Shown here piece by piece: positions 28,659-43,200 of a DNA stretch of 64,000 nt. Location of the stretch: positions 12,452,501-12,516,500 of the forward strand of contig NC_135553.1 of the NCBI RefSeq assembly GCF_964340395.1. The letters are read 5' to 3'. The translations under genes were made by a program, and so were the position numbers. The notes beneath the pieces were generated by a model. It was not told the origin of the DNA, did not search any database, and worked only from the letters and a program-made list of their open reading frames with translations. Position 1 is the first letter of the stretch, and each line of letters begins with the position of its first letter. This DNA comes from Glandiceps talaboti (lineage: Eukaryota > Hemichordata > Enteropneusta > Spengelidae).

Positions 28659-31531
28659 TCATAGTCCAGTGTATTGTGCTTGTTGTAGTTCTTGTGCTGG
28701 TTGTGGGGTTTGTGATGTAGCCGTTGTTTTACTTGACCTGCGAAATTTTTTAGAGGATTTCTTGGGTTCCTGAAGTGGTTGTTCTCTGTATTGACAACGA
28801 AAAACAGACAAATTCCATTCAAGATTTATAGGATAAAAGTTTGTCTTAAATAGACTAACAGTAATGAAAAAAAAAATATCTTACTTTCTTGAATCAAAAA
28901 TGTTTTTTTCTTGATACACACAAACACAACAAGTGTATCTATTACATTTGTAAAGTGGAACAAAGGCAAGACTGTTTTTCCTTTAGTTTTTAGTTACATT
29001 TCTTTATGCTTAGAGAACCAAGAAAAGTCATTTTCACAAACCATACAATGTTCGACCCAACTCAACAATGTTTGACCTCTCTGAAAAAAGATTTATAAAA
29101 ATCCTCAAATCTGGCTTAAAAGAGGTCTGTCTGTTGGGTGAGGCATTCTGGGAAACAAAGAATGTTGGGAGCTAAACACCTCTTGAAATACTAGCCTTGG
29201 CATTGCTTGGGCTAGGGTTAAAGAGGTGACTGGAAAATTGACAATATTCACTAGTTTTTGGAGGAAAATGAGACCTACCTAAAGAAGGGTATAAGTTTGG
29301 TTAGTGTTTCTTTACATGGACTACTTGATAACTGTGAACTGTTTTGAAGCCACAAGTTTAGTAGACATCGTATGTAGTGTTGAAGTCTCTTACGTCGTTC
29401 TTCAACAAATCTAGCATCCTGGAAGAGAATGCAGAAGTATTTGTCAGCAAAGGCAGAGTTAAGATTACGATTAAAATTTGGGCAATGTAAAACAGTTGTC
29501 TGGAGCCTAGAGTCAAATGTCAAATGAAAGCCTTTAATTGAATCTGTTGGGCTCCACTACCAAGATAAGTACTATGGACTTAAAGTGAACAAAACAGTGA
29601 AAAAGTATTGTAGCTTACTGAAATTAAAATACATGGAACAATCATAGGGTTAGTTGATGGGGTGGGGGTAAGGTGAGGGTTGGATTGGGTGGGTGGGGTG
29701 AGAGAAAGGTGAACATCTCTGAAAGTGAGTTATATTTCAATCTACCATTGTCTGCATAGTATGGTAATCACACCCAACAATTCTTCATAACTGGGCCAAG
29801 TTTGAATGAAACTGGCTTGTACCTCTTAAATACATGGTTGTGTAGTAGTCTGACACACATACTGCACTTAATGTTGGGCTAACCAGTCTTAACACCTGAT
29901 TCACCAAATGACAAAATATATGCTCCAGTGACGAAATAAAATTTACCAAATTTATTCAGAGCACAGAACAACTACTTACAGAATTGCGAATTTCCAGTGA
30001 TATATTCCTTACAACTAACTTCTAGTGATATCTGCATTACAATTTCCAGTAATATATTTTATAATTTCCATATCTGTTGCCAAGGTTACATACCTTGTAT
30101 CCAAGTGTTTTCTTTGGTGGAAAGTCAAAAGAATTCAACATTGGGTTCATCTTTCTCATCTTGCTATGCAAATCATAGAATTGTGAGTATCTTCTGTAGA
30201 TATTCCATTCTTCATCTTTTATCCTCACATAAATCTGATGAACAAATTTCACAAGAGAAAAATTTGTGTGCTGAGTACTACCTTTTATCCTTGACATACC
30301 TACTAGCCAGCAATCAACAAAGATGTTTTTACAGTCCCTTGATCCAAGGGAAAATTAGCAAATACATTTCTGACTGGCTGTTAGCACAATCCTCTTAGCA
30401 GGAGAACACTGGGAAAGAACCATTCTTCAAAGGAGGCCACACTACGCAAGTTCTTGGGACCTTCACTTTCTGAACAGCACTACTAGTGGCCAAACTTTTC
30501 TATCTTTTGTCTTTTGGCAAAACTAAGAAAAAAAGTGCATATTCAATCATTGTATTTTCCACCAATGGTAAAAGTTATGATGACCCATCCTCAATGATAT
30601 GTTATGCAATAAGTTGTTGAGTCACATACCTGGTAGACATGGTGCGAATCTTTACCCTTTCCTTTCAAGAAAGCCGATGGTATCCAGATATTGACCAGAG
30701 CCCTATTTGCTGCTGATATGGAGCTATTTGGTAGAAATGAAGGAAAAATACAACCTTTAGCGCATTTTTTGAAAATTCATAGAAGGTTTTATATAGTTTC
30801 TATATTATCATCTGCTGTATAAGTTATGTAGTAAGTTTGTGGTCCAACTTGCTAAAGTGTGTGTGTGTGTACCAAATAATGGTACTTTACATAAAGCTTA
30901 TAACTGTGTAAGTGTTTATGATTTACTGTGAGAGTAAATCCAGATATAGAATAAAGCACTTAAAGATAAGGGGTCACGTGATGCGCATTTTACAGTGTGC
31001 ATATGTTTAGGATGTTTACAAACAAGGGTTTGACACTAACATTCAAAAGTTCCTTGGCTTTTTCAAGCATTTATGTGTATTTCCAAGGTATATATTGGTT
31101 TGATTAGTTCTACTGTATTGATATGCTTCTCTTTCTGTCTCTCGTTGCTCAAAGAAGTGCAGCAGTCATTCAAGTTACATGTGCATGTTGGGGTTCCCCA
31201 ACAACGGAATGTCTACAAAGCAACATCAACACGACCCCTGAGCTTTATGAGGACACAAACAATTTTTCATCAATGTGATTTAATAACGACATGTATAGTA
31301 CATTTAACATTCAGAGTAAGTCGTTATATAAGACAAATTGCACAGATTTTTTTTTTCAATTGTTAAAATGATTTCTTCCTACCTATCAGAATCATCACCA
31401 TTTCCATCGTCCATAGAACCAGGTTCCGGAAGCTGTTTTGAAAATTACAAATGTACAAAGACATGCTGGATCACATTGAGAGATATGTCATGTGATAAAA
31501 TCTCTGTCAATTTCTTTAGTCTAACAGGTCT

Positions 31532-31607
<76 letters not shown>

Positions 31608-34600
31608 GTGTTGTGTATGTGTGTGCGTATGTGTGTGCATGTGTGGGGGGTTATGTGTGTACATGTTTGTGCATGTATGTGTGTGTGTGTGCCTGTATGT
31701 AAGTATGTGTGTCTGTATGTATGTATGTATGTATGTATGTATGTATGTATGTATGTATGTATGTATGTATGTATGTATGTATGTATGTATGTATGTATGT
31801 ATGTATGTATGTATGTGTGTGTGTGTGTGTATGTGTGCGTGCGTGTGTGTGTGTGCGTGTGTGTGTATGTATGTGTGTGTGTGTGTGTGTGTGCGTGTGC
31901 ATGAGTGCATGTGTGGTGTGTAACAAGATGGTCAACTGATTTTCATAAGCATGCACAGTAATGCATATGTAGAACGTGGAGTGGATGTCACGGTGTCATA
32001 AAAAATCCTATTATTTTTATGACGTGTTATTTAAGGTGGTACAAAAATTCTATGACTCTATTTCAGGTAATTATGAGCATTCTGAATGGTCTTTATGTGG
32101 TTGCAAATCAAAACTATCCTCCAGCAAACCATATATAGAAAGACTTTACATTAATATGGACACCAAGTCATCCTGATTCTTGTCGCACAAACTTGAACAA
32201 AGCATGATTCAGAATGACTTGTCTTCAAAAAGTTTCAGGAGTCACACAAAATACTTACCGGTCCTCTAAGATCTACAAGTTCTTCTCTTAGTTTCCGTAT
32301 TACAGATTCTTTCATGTTCAGTTGTTTGTGCAGTCGTTCATTAAATTCCATTAATTCCCCATGCATTTCAGCCACTTGGATTAACTTGTATTCATATTGT
32401 TTAGTTTCCTCACTACACAGAACACAAGATAAACAAACCGTTGTTTAAAGTGGCCATATGGATGAGAATTTGGTATTTATTTTGGATTTTTATTTGATAA
32501 AACAGCTTCACTATGTTTTTCTACTTGAAAAAATAATGTGAAATAACATATACCAAGTCTATGTTTGCAACTCAATAAACTGCAAAAGATTAAACAACGT
32601 GTAAAATGTTTGTTATTGTACGTACAATAACAAACTTTTTACACTTTTTGCATCTTTTTGCAATGTATTGAGTTATGAACATGGACTTGGTATATGTTAT
32701 TCCACATTATTTTTTCAAGTAGAAAAACATAGTGAAGCTGTTTTATCAAATAAAAATCCAAAATAAATACCAAATTCTCATCCATATGGCCACTTTAAAT
32801 AATGCACTTTGATGACAGTTTATTTCTTAAGAAATCATTTCTATGAAAAAAAGCTGATGGGGAAGTTGAAATCAACCCAACATGGAAGGTCATATCAAAA
32901 TACCCTGATATTCTTTGTCCAGTCTGTTGACATAAATACAAGTAACTTAAGGAGTCTTGTCAGTCTGTTGACATAAATGCAAGTAACATATGGAGTCTTG
33001 TCAATATAACTCTAAATGTCCAGTGACATGGTGGACAAATGGAACAATTCATTATAGGCAACATACTGACCATATGAGGTTCTGTTGTTATTATTATTAT
33101 TATTTAATTCTTAAAGAACGCACTACACATACGTCTCAGTGCATTGTACACAACAAAGTAAAACAAAAACAAAAAACACATAAATAATGTTCATGAAACA
33201 AAGGGAATTAAAATGCAGTCAATACTGACAAAAAAGTGTGTTATGTGTGTGTCTGGTTTAGCAACTTTACCTGAGTACTTGACATGTTAATTGTGCATAG
33301 CCTAGGAAAAGTTGTTCCATCTGAGTAGTGTAACAGTGCCTTTATAGTCAATGTAGAAAGACCCCCCTATGTTATGTGCATTTAGACATGCAGTGACATA
33401 CACCTAAGTTTATGTCACCTATATTATGTACATTTCGAACAAATATGGACTGAGGATTGTTTAGCGGACAGCATTTTGCAATCCCCTCTAGATACATCTG
33501 TACATATTCCTAAATTACGTACAAAAGAAAAAAATTATCAATAGGTGAAAATATTGATTTCCTCATGGTGACATTCTGTTCTAATGGGTATAATCTCGAT
33601 AGTGTAGAGATGGCTCTCAACTTTGATAGATTTGACTCAGTGGGTTAACCTACCTATAGTCTACAGGTGGTGTCTTCCTCTCTGGTATAGCTGGTTGTGG
33701 GTCTTCCTGTCGTATACCAGGTAAACCTGTCATGTCAAACATAGTGAAACTTAACGATATAAGGTATACTCTGTTTTTATACATTTTGCTGTTTAATGAT
33801 GTTTATCCTACTTCAGCAGTGCTAAACATCACATCCTATGACTAGCAGGTAAACTAACTCTTTATACCTTTCTGGTTCTTTCAAGAGAAGATTGAGCAAA
33901 ACATTTACACACTATTAGATGTTGATAGATAGGGTTGAAGTTTATCTCCAAGTTTTACTTCATTTGTTGATGTGTGCAGGAAACAAGGTGAAGGTATTGC
34001 AAACTATCTGAGTGGGATACTATAAGTTACCTGTGATCATTCATACATTTGTCTGAATGAATAGACAAAGAATATTATGATTTTCCTTGAATGGGTTCCT
34101 TTTCACAGCTACATGCAAGTCTATTTTGCATTTGAATATGTCTAATAAATACCTGCAAATTCAAATACCCATTATACGTGTGCGAGTTTAAAGTAAATTT
34201 ACTTACCACTGTAGCCACGATATCAATCTATGTCACAAATATGTTGGAAAAGTATGTCCAAATGAGCCATGCAACTAAGTGTGACAATGTTTGGAGAGAT
34301 TCAAATTTTCAGTGACACTGCTCCCCAAGGAGCGTGCTAACCTTAATTTTACCAGCGCTTCCATGCTATTTCACTCATGTAATTAGTTTTCAACCACATT
34401 GTGGTATACTGGCTTTGTTACATACCTTCTATAGCTGTAGGCCCCTCTCTTCTCAGCATTTGTACTGCACCAACATATTTCTTTAGTTGATGTTTAAGAA
34501 GTTCATTCTCCCTGTTACAGGAACATACAAACATTACAATCATAACTAAAGCTTTGCAATAATATGACGCAAAAACTTTGAAAATCAAGCAGTGTTTTGG

Positions 34601-37600
34601 GAAAATATCATGTATAACTCATATTATGGCATTAGGTACATTTTGAGACATTCTGCTTGGTACAGATTTTCTCAGACTCGGTCAGCCAATTTTCTTTCAA
34701 GAGCTCAATTACCTTCTGGAGCAGATTCCATTCATAATGTAACATAAAATCATTTTTTTCTGTCACATAATTACTTTATTTGATATTTGATTTTCAACAC
34801 TAAATAGCAATAGAATACAACCAGTAACACTTAAGTAAAGCACCTCTACTGTATGTGTTGTCTTGGTTACCTAGACTCTGGTCGTTGGTGGCGCTCACTT
34901 AATGGCTACCACCCCACCCTAGTCTGGAGGGGAAATAGTAAATGAAAAGTATGTGATATCTGTTATCAATCTGAATGCACAAATCATGGGAATAAGGCTG
35001 TAGACTGAGTTTGCAATATTTTTTTGAAATTAATAGGTACCTGTTGTTGAAGATTGTCAAACACGTCACACAAGGGCTTAGATTGCCAAAGATATTACGT
35101 AATAGTCTGTCTCACATTCTTGGCAGTGAATTTTCCCAACATTTATGCATCCTAACTGATAGCCATATTCACACACATTTTCCATTTGTTGATTATTTCA
35201 TCACACTCTCTGGCGTAGCGGGAGCCCCCTACGATAAGAGTCTGCGTAACCAGGACTATGGTATGCCACTATTGTTTACAGCATTTATATGGAATGTAAA
35301 GGGTCACACAATGCAGAACTGGTGACTATGACTTTTCTGGGTCCTCTAAGCATATAATGAAGTTAAGATATTATCAACCTACATGTGTTACATTTTATGT
35401 AATATAAACTTGTCTCTTACCTAGATAAAGCTGAGATTTTGTTACTGAGTTGCTCATTTTCTACAGTGTGTTTTTGCTTCAGTTCTTCTATCTCTAGTCT
35501 CAGGGCTGCCGAGTGTTCCATCTCGCTATCTAGTAATGATCTCAGAGATCTAAAAGACAACAAAAAGAATGACAACATTTTAACATTTCGTATCAAGATA
35601 TTCATCAATTTTTCATCCAGAGAGTCTAAAAGTGACAAGACAAAAAACCAACATTTTTCAGGGAAGTAACATCAACAGTTGATACACTTCAAAATCAAAG
35701 TTGACATTTTCAGAAAGAAAAAATAAAAAATTTTTGAAGTAGTGCGTGTGTAATGAGATTTTAGCTACGGTCAGTGTACAGCATGCATAGACATTAAACA
35801 CGTTAAAACTTTTAACAAAAGACATTGATATTTTTTAAAATACATTTTTAACTTGATTTTGAACTGGAATAACAGAATCAATGACCATTTGATGATTTCA
35901 TACTACATTTATCTTTAAAAAATAATTTGGAAGATGTTTTAACAGTTTCTTAAATATGTATGGAAGATTGGATCAACAGGTCAAAGGTCATGCTTACTTG
36001 TTTTGTTCTTCTACTTCATCTTTTCGGACCATCATGGCAACAATGGCTTGCTTCAATTCACCTGGATGACAACAGAAAGACAATTTCATTGCTTCTCTAT
36101 TTTATTTTTACATTCTATCCTCATTATCATGAACATTACTCATGATAAAGCCAAATTTAGTGGCCTAAAAATGACAACCATACAAAAATGAAAGAAATAA
36201 CTCGACAATATATTTTTTCTCGATGATTTTACCAAATTTTCTCACAAAATGTATCAAATGTTTTTAATTGTGGGGAACATCACAGGTAGGAATAGGTAGT
36301 ATAGTTTGGTTTTCATAAAGATGAGAGAATGAATACTTTGGCCAATAGGGGGCGCTATTCAGGAGCAGATTTTCAGGGAGACGTGTAGGCCAGTACTGTC
36401 AGTGTTTGATAGATACATTATTTTCAGTTCATCTTATATTTGTTGGTATTTCAAGTTCTGTTCATTGAGAAATTGGGATCAATGCATCCAACATTGAAAT
36501 GAAAGTTTCACATCCTAACTTTCTAATAAGTGAATCACATCTTTTACCTGTCGTCATGGTTTCATATCTAGATTTTTGTGCAAGAGATACACTTCCATCT
36601 CCAAGTGTTCTCATCTCCTGTTGAACCTCACTGTAGAATAAACAAGGTTCAGTTACAACAATGGCAGATCAACTATCAAGAAGCTAACACAATAGGTCAG
36701 TTACAACAATGGCATATCAATTATCAAGAAGCTAACACAATAGATCAGTTACAACAATGGCAGATCAACTATGGAGAAGCTAACACAATAGATCAGTTAC
36801 AACAATGGCATATCAACTATCAAGAAGCTAACACAATAGATCAGTTACAACAATGGCAGATCAACTATCGAGATGCAAACAAAAAAGTCTGACAAATTAA
36901 ATTACAGCTCAGAAATTCAATCCCAGATTCTTGCATTGATATCATCTTAATAGTTGAGCTATATGATAAAATAAGATTATTCTTTTGTTCTGGACCAACT
37001 ATTTCTTATAGCTCTGCCAGACAACTGTTATTCACATGTAAATTTTAAACCTCATCCACAGTTGACTTCACTATTTCCTTAACATACCTGGCAGCAAGAC
37101 TTTTCTGTGCCAAGGCTAGGCCTAGCGCTGCATTCTCTGTTTCTGTACCAAACTGTAACATACTAGAATCATTGGATTGCGTGTCATCTGTAGAGAGAGA
37201 GAAAAAAATATGAAGCCATTAGGGGGCGCTATTCAGGGGCAGGTTTTCAGCAGGAAGTGTGGACCAGTACTGTTCTGTAATGAGTTCATTACAATCACAA
37301 GACTTCCCAGCTGGCTTAATACCCTTGTTAACTTGTTAAGGGATAACACTACTAGTAACATCTATCAATGTATATTTGCCAGTCCTGACAAATGGTCTCA
37401 AGTATGGAAAGCTTCACGTACTAGTATTTACCATAGTTCTTCTATTCTCATTTCCATGGTTAGAGATGTATTTAAATCAGGAAGTAACAGAATGAACTGA
37501 GAGAAGGTATCATGATGATAATACTATGCTGCTACAACTCTTTGGAATCAATAACCTGTTGGTACTCATACTGCACTGAGTATTGAAACCTTTCAAACAT

Positions 37601-40250
37601 AATTTTGTCAAAAGAACTATTTAATGACCATGCTAGCTGTACCAGATATCATTATGAATAAATACTAGAAACACTATCATTGTATTTTTTATGGTATCAT
37701 CGAAAACATAGTTATGTAATAGTAATGCAAAAATAGTGTGGCACACAATATCGTCTGCATATCATACAGAAAGTACAAACACGTCGATGAGAAATCTCAG
37801 ACTCTGTTGATCCCTACATACATTGTAACAACCTGAACTGGACAAAAAAACAATTCCTATCTACCCATCCTGTTTTGAAATTGGGTGTTATCAGAACCAC
37901 GTAATTTTTTTTTCTTTAGCCTAATACAGGGCATTACTCTCCGTTAATTTTGTTTACAGCACCGTTTTGAGAAAAGTAAGATAACAACCAACCAACTTTG
38001 TGAAAGTTACTACACTTTGACATGTCCTTTCATGGCACCCTCCAAGATATCGTCTATTTTTAGAAGAAATTTGAGAAAATATTGAAGTAGCAAGATCACT
38101 CTCAAAATCTAGTGGCTAGACTTAAATTAGTTTACGCACAAACTATTTTCTATTCTCTCACTCACTACCTGAGAAATGTATATTTGACATTTATCATTAA
38201 TGCTTACCTAGATCCTGTGATATTGGATAGAGATCTCCATTGTTGTCATCATCTATAGTATGAAGTATACATGCTGACCCAGTCCGAGAAACCTCGCCCG
38301 ATATATCACCAGATTTCCCAGAGCTAGCGTCATCAGCCTCTTGTCCCCCAATCAGAGCTTTGGCCACTTCAGACGAGTGATTACCAGATATATTATTCTC
38401 TGCTATAATCCCACCAAGTCGTGGGCTGCCATTACTCTCCATCTGCTGCCGTTTCAATTTAGCTGTCACAAAGACCATATCTGTCAAGTTTTCCACGTTA
38501 TTGACTTGGGTCAAAAACGACGGATCGTTTGGTGTCGGGGGAGGAGTCTTAATCGGGAAAGATGTTGAGAGTTGAGAAACGTTGGCCATACTGTCTATTG
38601 CATTGTCACTGTTTTTTCGGTACGGTGTGTATATGTGTGGTTGTTCATTAGCTAAGGTAAAACCCTGTGTTGTAGTAGTACTGGCTATAACTGTAGGAAC
38701 TTCAGAATCAGCATGTAACAGTTTATCCTCGACTGATCCTGTTTCAGATCCAACAGACCCCTGAAATCCACCTAAGGACTCCCCGTAGGATCTTGGCGTT
38801 TTGCCTTCAAATGAAACTATAGATACTCCCTTTTTCTTCTTTTTCTTCTTCTCTTTTTTCTTTTCTCTAGAAGCCTCTGTAACAAAATAACAATAACACA
38901 TTCAACTCATCAACCAATTGCACGACCATTTCTTTATTCACTAAAATAAACTGGTGGAATTTGTTCTAAAGTTATAAAGAAACTACACATTTCAGTAATG
39001 AATTAATTCATTCATTTGATCATTATTATGGAAAAAAATTCTAATTAAACTTGTAAGAGATGCAATGCATATACATTTTATATCCTTGATTTATTCTGCT
39101 CCTTATTTATTTCTTTTTTGCTATTTTTCATTGTTTTTGTTTCTTTATTAATACTGTAGATATGCCATCTGTCCTGTATCTGTATTAAGTGATTGTAATT
39201 TGTCAAAAAGACACACCACCCTACTGTGGGTGTAATATGTCAGAGACACACCACCCTACTGTGGGTGTAATATGTCAGAGACACACCACCCTACTGCGGG
39301 TGTAACATGTCAGAGACACACCACCCTACTGTGGGTGTAATTTTATTACATCAATACACATATATCAACATGTTGCCACAAGTTTTAGTCTGTGTCTGTG
39401 TTAGCTAGCCAACAGTTCATTTGCCATTGTCATGACTGTATTTCATCTATACAACTATAATGTGGTTCATTTACCATTTATGAGTAAATCTCCTGGATAC
39501 ACTGGCTGTGGTTCATCCACAGTTCTACTGGCATGTCGACTTTGGTGTGTAGGAGAACTGTGAGCTGAAGACACCTACAATATAACAAAACAGATAACAC
39601 CATTAACAGATGATTTATACAAGATTGTCAGAAGTACAACAATTGCAAAAAAAAATAAATTAAAAAACACATCACAGAATGAAATTCATGAGATTGTCGA
39701 TGTACTCTAAGTTCAACGTAAAAAATACAGATTGCATTCACAGAGTCAAACAATTCTGGACAGTGAATCCCATATTTCTGCTGCTGTTTTGTCAGCATAT
39801 AATTGTCAGGAATGTAATACTATGGGTCAACATCAATGAAAATATAAATTATACTTTAAGATATACTATATAGACTTTGTCAAATATACTAGGAACCATT
39901 CAAATAGTTACAACAGCACTGTTAATCAGCTGTAACTAGAATGCCAGTACAGTCTTTATCAGGACATAGAAATTACTCTATGGTATTCTACATCATCAAG
40001 TGATCACATTGTGATGAGCTTGATTTGACCTACATGGAGTCATACATGAATATTTTAGATGTAACCCATAAACACATACACTTAGTCACCCACTGTTGCT
40101 TTCCAGATAAACTTTTTGTTGATTTTGAATTTTTTTTTGTAGATATACACATAGACTATATACCGTATATCACTAATTACTATACTATGCTATCTAGCTA
40201 TTACAATGATATTTCATGGAAAGTTTTGTTTCAATAATCATTTCAATTTT

Positions 40251-40296
<46 letters not shown>

Positions 40297-43200
40297 TCAT
40301 CATCACTCTGTCTCCCTCCATTCAGTTCCTCATTGTCGATGTTAATAGCAAACAAAATAGATCCCAGGCCAGCAGCCATCATTTCACCCTTACAACAACT
40401 TACCTGTCTCCCTCCATTCAGTTCCTCATTGTCGATGTTAATAGCAAACAAAATAGACCCCAGGCCAGCAGCCATCATCGGCAGCATACTAGATCTTTCA
40501 TCATCGAAAAGAAATGCCCATCCTTCATAGAATTGCCTACAAAAAAAACCCCACAAGACCTACATTTAATATTCCATTGCCAAAATGATCTGAAAGACTT
40601 GTAATCTATTGACCCTGTAGACCTCTACACAATATAACTAAAACATTCTAGTAATCTCTGGATGATAAATTCTGCTTTCTGAACAATTCTACGGAGCATT
40701 TTTCTTATAAACCAAAGTAATTTTCATCAAATATTCTTACGAATTCATCAGGAAAAACTTTTTGCTATATAAATATTTTATAATTATATTATATTATATT
40801 ATACAATAAAGAAATGTCTATGGGATTTTCATAGATATCAAATTAATATGCATTGATGTACTGATACAAATTTTCATATAGAAACTTTTCAATAGATTTA
40901 TCTCTACAGAATGCAATAATATAAAGTTGCAGAATTCTGTTAAATTTTTGTAATCTGCATTGAATGAGTACAACAACTGCTTGAATTTCCAATTAGTTTC
41001 CCTTCTTGGTGGATATTTTTTCAATGTGTGAAATTTTTCAAAGAAAGTAATGAAATTTAGATAGAGATTCAAGTCTATGGAAACATATATCCTTATAGGA
41101 ATTTCTTTAGGACCCCCCCCCCCCCCCCCCCAACATTATGATGTGTATGCTGTACAACACAGGTATGAATGTTCATGTCTATGGAGGGAATTTTAATTTG
41201 GTCTCAATTACTTTGGAGATTTTAACATTCCAAACTATGATTATCGATAATAAATGTATAAATTTATCAGGATAATTCTCACAAATTTATGATTTCTCCT
41301 ACAGATGCACCATGTTATCTCAAAGGCCTGTCTATTTCCAAATACTGATGCAGATGACCAATGACATGTCGGCTGGTCATACCGCCACCTAGTGGTCAGC
41401 TGTAACTATGGAATTTGTCATTCTGATGAGGATCGTCGACCAAGACAGATGAAAAACTCAATGCTAAAAAACTTTGAACTGCCTGTGCATTATAACTTTT
41501 GTAAATCAATGACACAGATATTTTTATTGCTGGGGGAAAATGTTTGAATTCTAGTCTTAAAACTGATTGGTTAACGTCAGTCAAAGAATAGTACTTGGTA
41601 AACTGATCTCTGAAAAGTTCCCCAGCCTTCTAAGTTGTTATCAGGGTTTCACAAATGTTATCCTCATAGCTTTCCGTGACAGGAAGTATAAACTATACAG
41701 TATCATTTCAGGAAATCACTCCATGTACTTGCAATCTCTGGAAACATTCAAGGTTCAAATCCTTCACTACAACAATCCATACAAGTCATCAAATTTTACC
41801 CAGAAATACACTTAGAAAATAACCAAATAAAACTTTTCTGCAGTACAGCAGCTTGAAAATAACTTCTAAAACTTTGCATGTCAGTAGTAATCCATCGCAC
41901 ACTAAATCAGTTTAATATAAATCACATTCTGAGAAAAAATTTTCAACCCCGGTCACAGAAAGAAGGAAAGCTGACTGCTTACTATCAAGGGACCATCCCA
42001 CTGACAGAGACACTTTTAGATGGATTTCTGTGCTGTGATTTGTTCCAGCAATAGTCTTTTTATACAGATGAATACATGCACAAACAAAGACACAATATCT
42101 ATAGATTTTTCTTCAAACTTGGGACTATATGACATGTTTACACACTCGCTATCATGTTGCTGTGGAACTGTCAAGGCTTTCCCAGTCAGTCCAGTCACCT
42201 TGCCTTAGTCTAAAAACTATCCGTGTTGGCTCGTTTTTATGAGCTCTCTTTCTCTCCATGTATAGTCAAATGGACAAAGTCTAGTGAAAATCTTGTTACA
42301 TGTCCTGCTTGGAAAGGGTGAACAATGCATGTCAGTAGTAATCCATCACACACTGACAGGCACTTGTAATTGGCGTCTTAGTCAACCTCTAATTTTAGAG
42401 TTATATTCATGTGAGAAGGGGATAATGTCATTCCAGAATGCAAACAGGAAATTGAGAATATGTTGCCCTCGCTAAAATTGAGGGTATCATCACCTCATTG
42501 TACTGTTTCATAAGAGCTTTGTCTCTTGATATTCTGAAGAAGTGTAAATCAGGGATGTTTTTTGTATTGTTCAGACATCAAGGAAAGCAGCAGTGCTTTA
42601 TGATTCACCAAGTAACCTATACCACGTATACCCCAAGGTACACAGGAAGTAGAGTGCCACTCTACTTCAGGAAGTAGAGTGCCACCATGGCAAAATTTTG
42701 GAAAGTTCTATATATCAACACTCTAATAGCATAATAGCATTAAACTACTGCTGTCGGTGGTAAGAACAGAATGTCATACTAGTAAAGGATGTTTGACTAT
42801 ATGCTGGGGAGTAAGATTGTAGAAAATGAACCTACACGTGTAGTTTTTAGACTACCTTAGATTGACAATTCATAGCACCTTCAGGCTATATGTGTGAGTC
42901 CCCAACTGCTTGAGTCAGGTGTACCCCTAAATTCACAACCTTTTTTGTGAGTGAGATACACAGACGTACCAACATCTAAGCAAACTTACCGTAGAGTAGT
43001 TTTATCTCCCAATATAGTATGAATGTATCTTTCTAAGGAGTGTTCATTGAGGGCTGATCGCAACCACGCCCGTCCACGTCCACTGTCAGTACTGATATGC
43101 TTTAGCGACATGTATCGCTCAAGTTCATGTTTATTGAGGTGTTCCTTGACCATTGACCAGAAAACTGAAATGAACATTGATAGGAAAGAACAGGAGTAAA

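Noticed and set aside
28628-28822. Alternative frame of the last SNX29 exon
   Set aside because: It does not match the phase left by exon 18; the phase-compatible frame ends at 28659.
30037-30297. Methionine at 30297 as a gene start
   Set aside because: It lies in intron 16; the PX-domain exon begins at a splice acceptor at 30234 and continues the SNX29 frame.
38341-38764. Plus-strand frames opposite SNX29 exon 7
   Set aside because: Shadows of the 669-bp coding exon on the minus strand.
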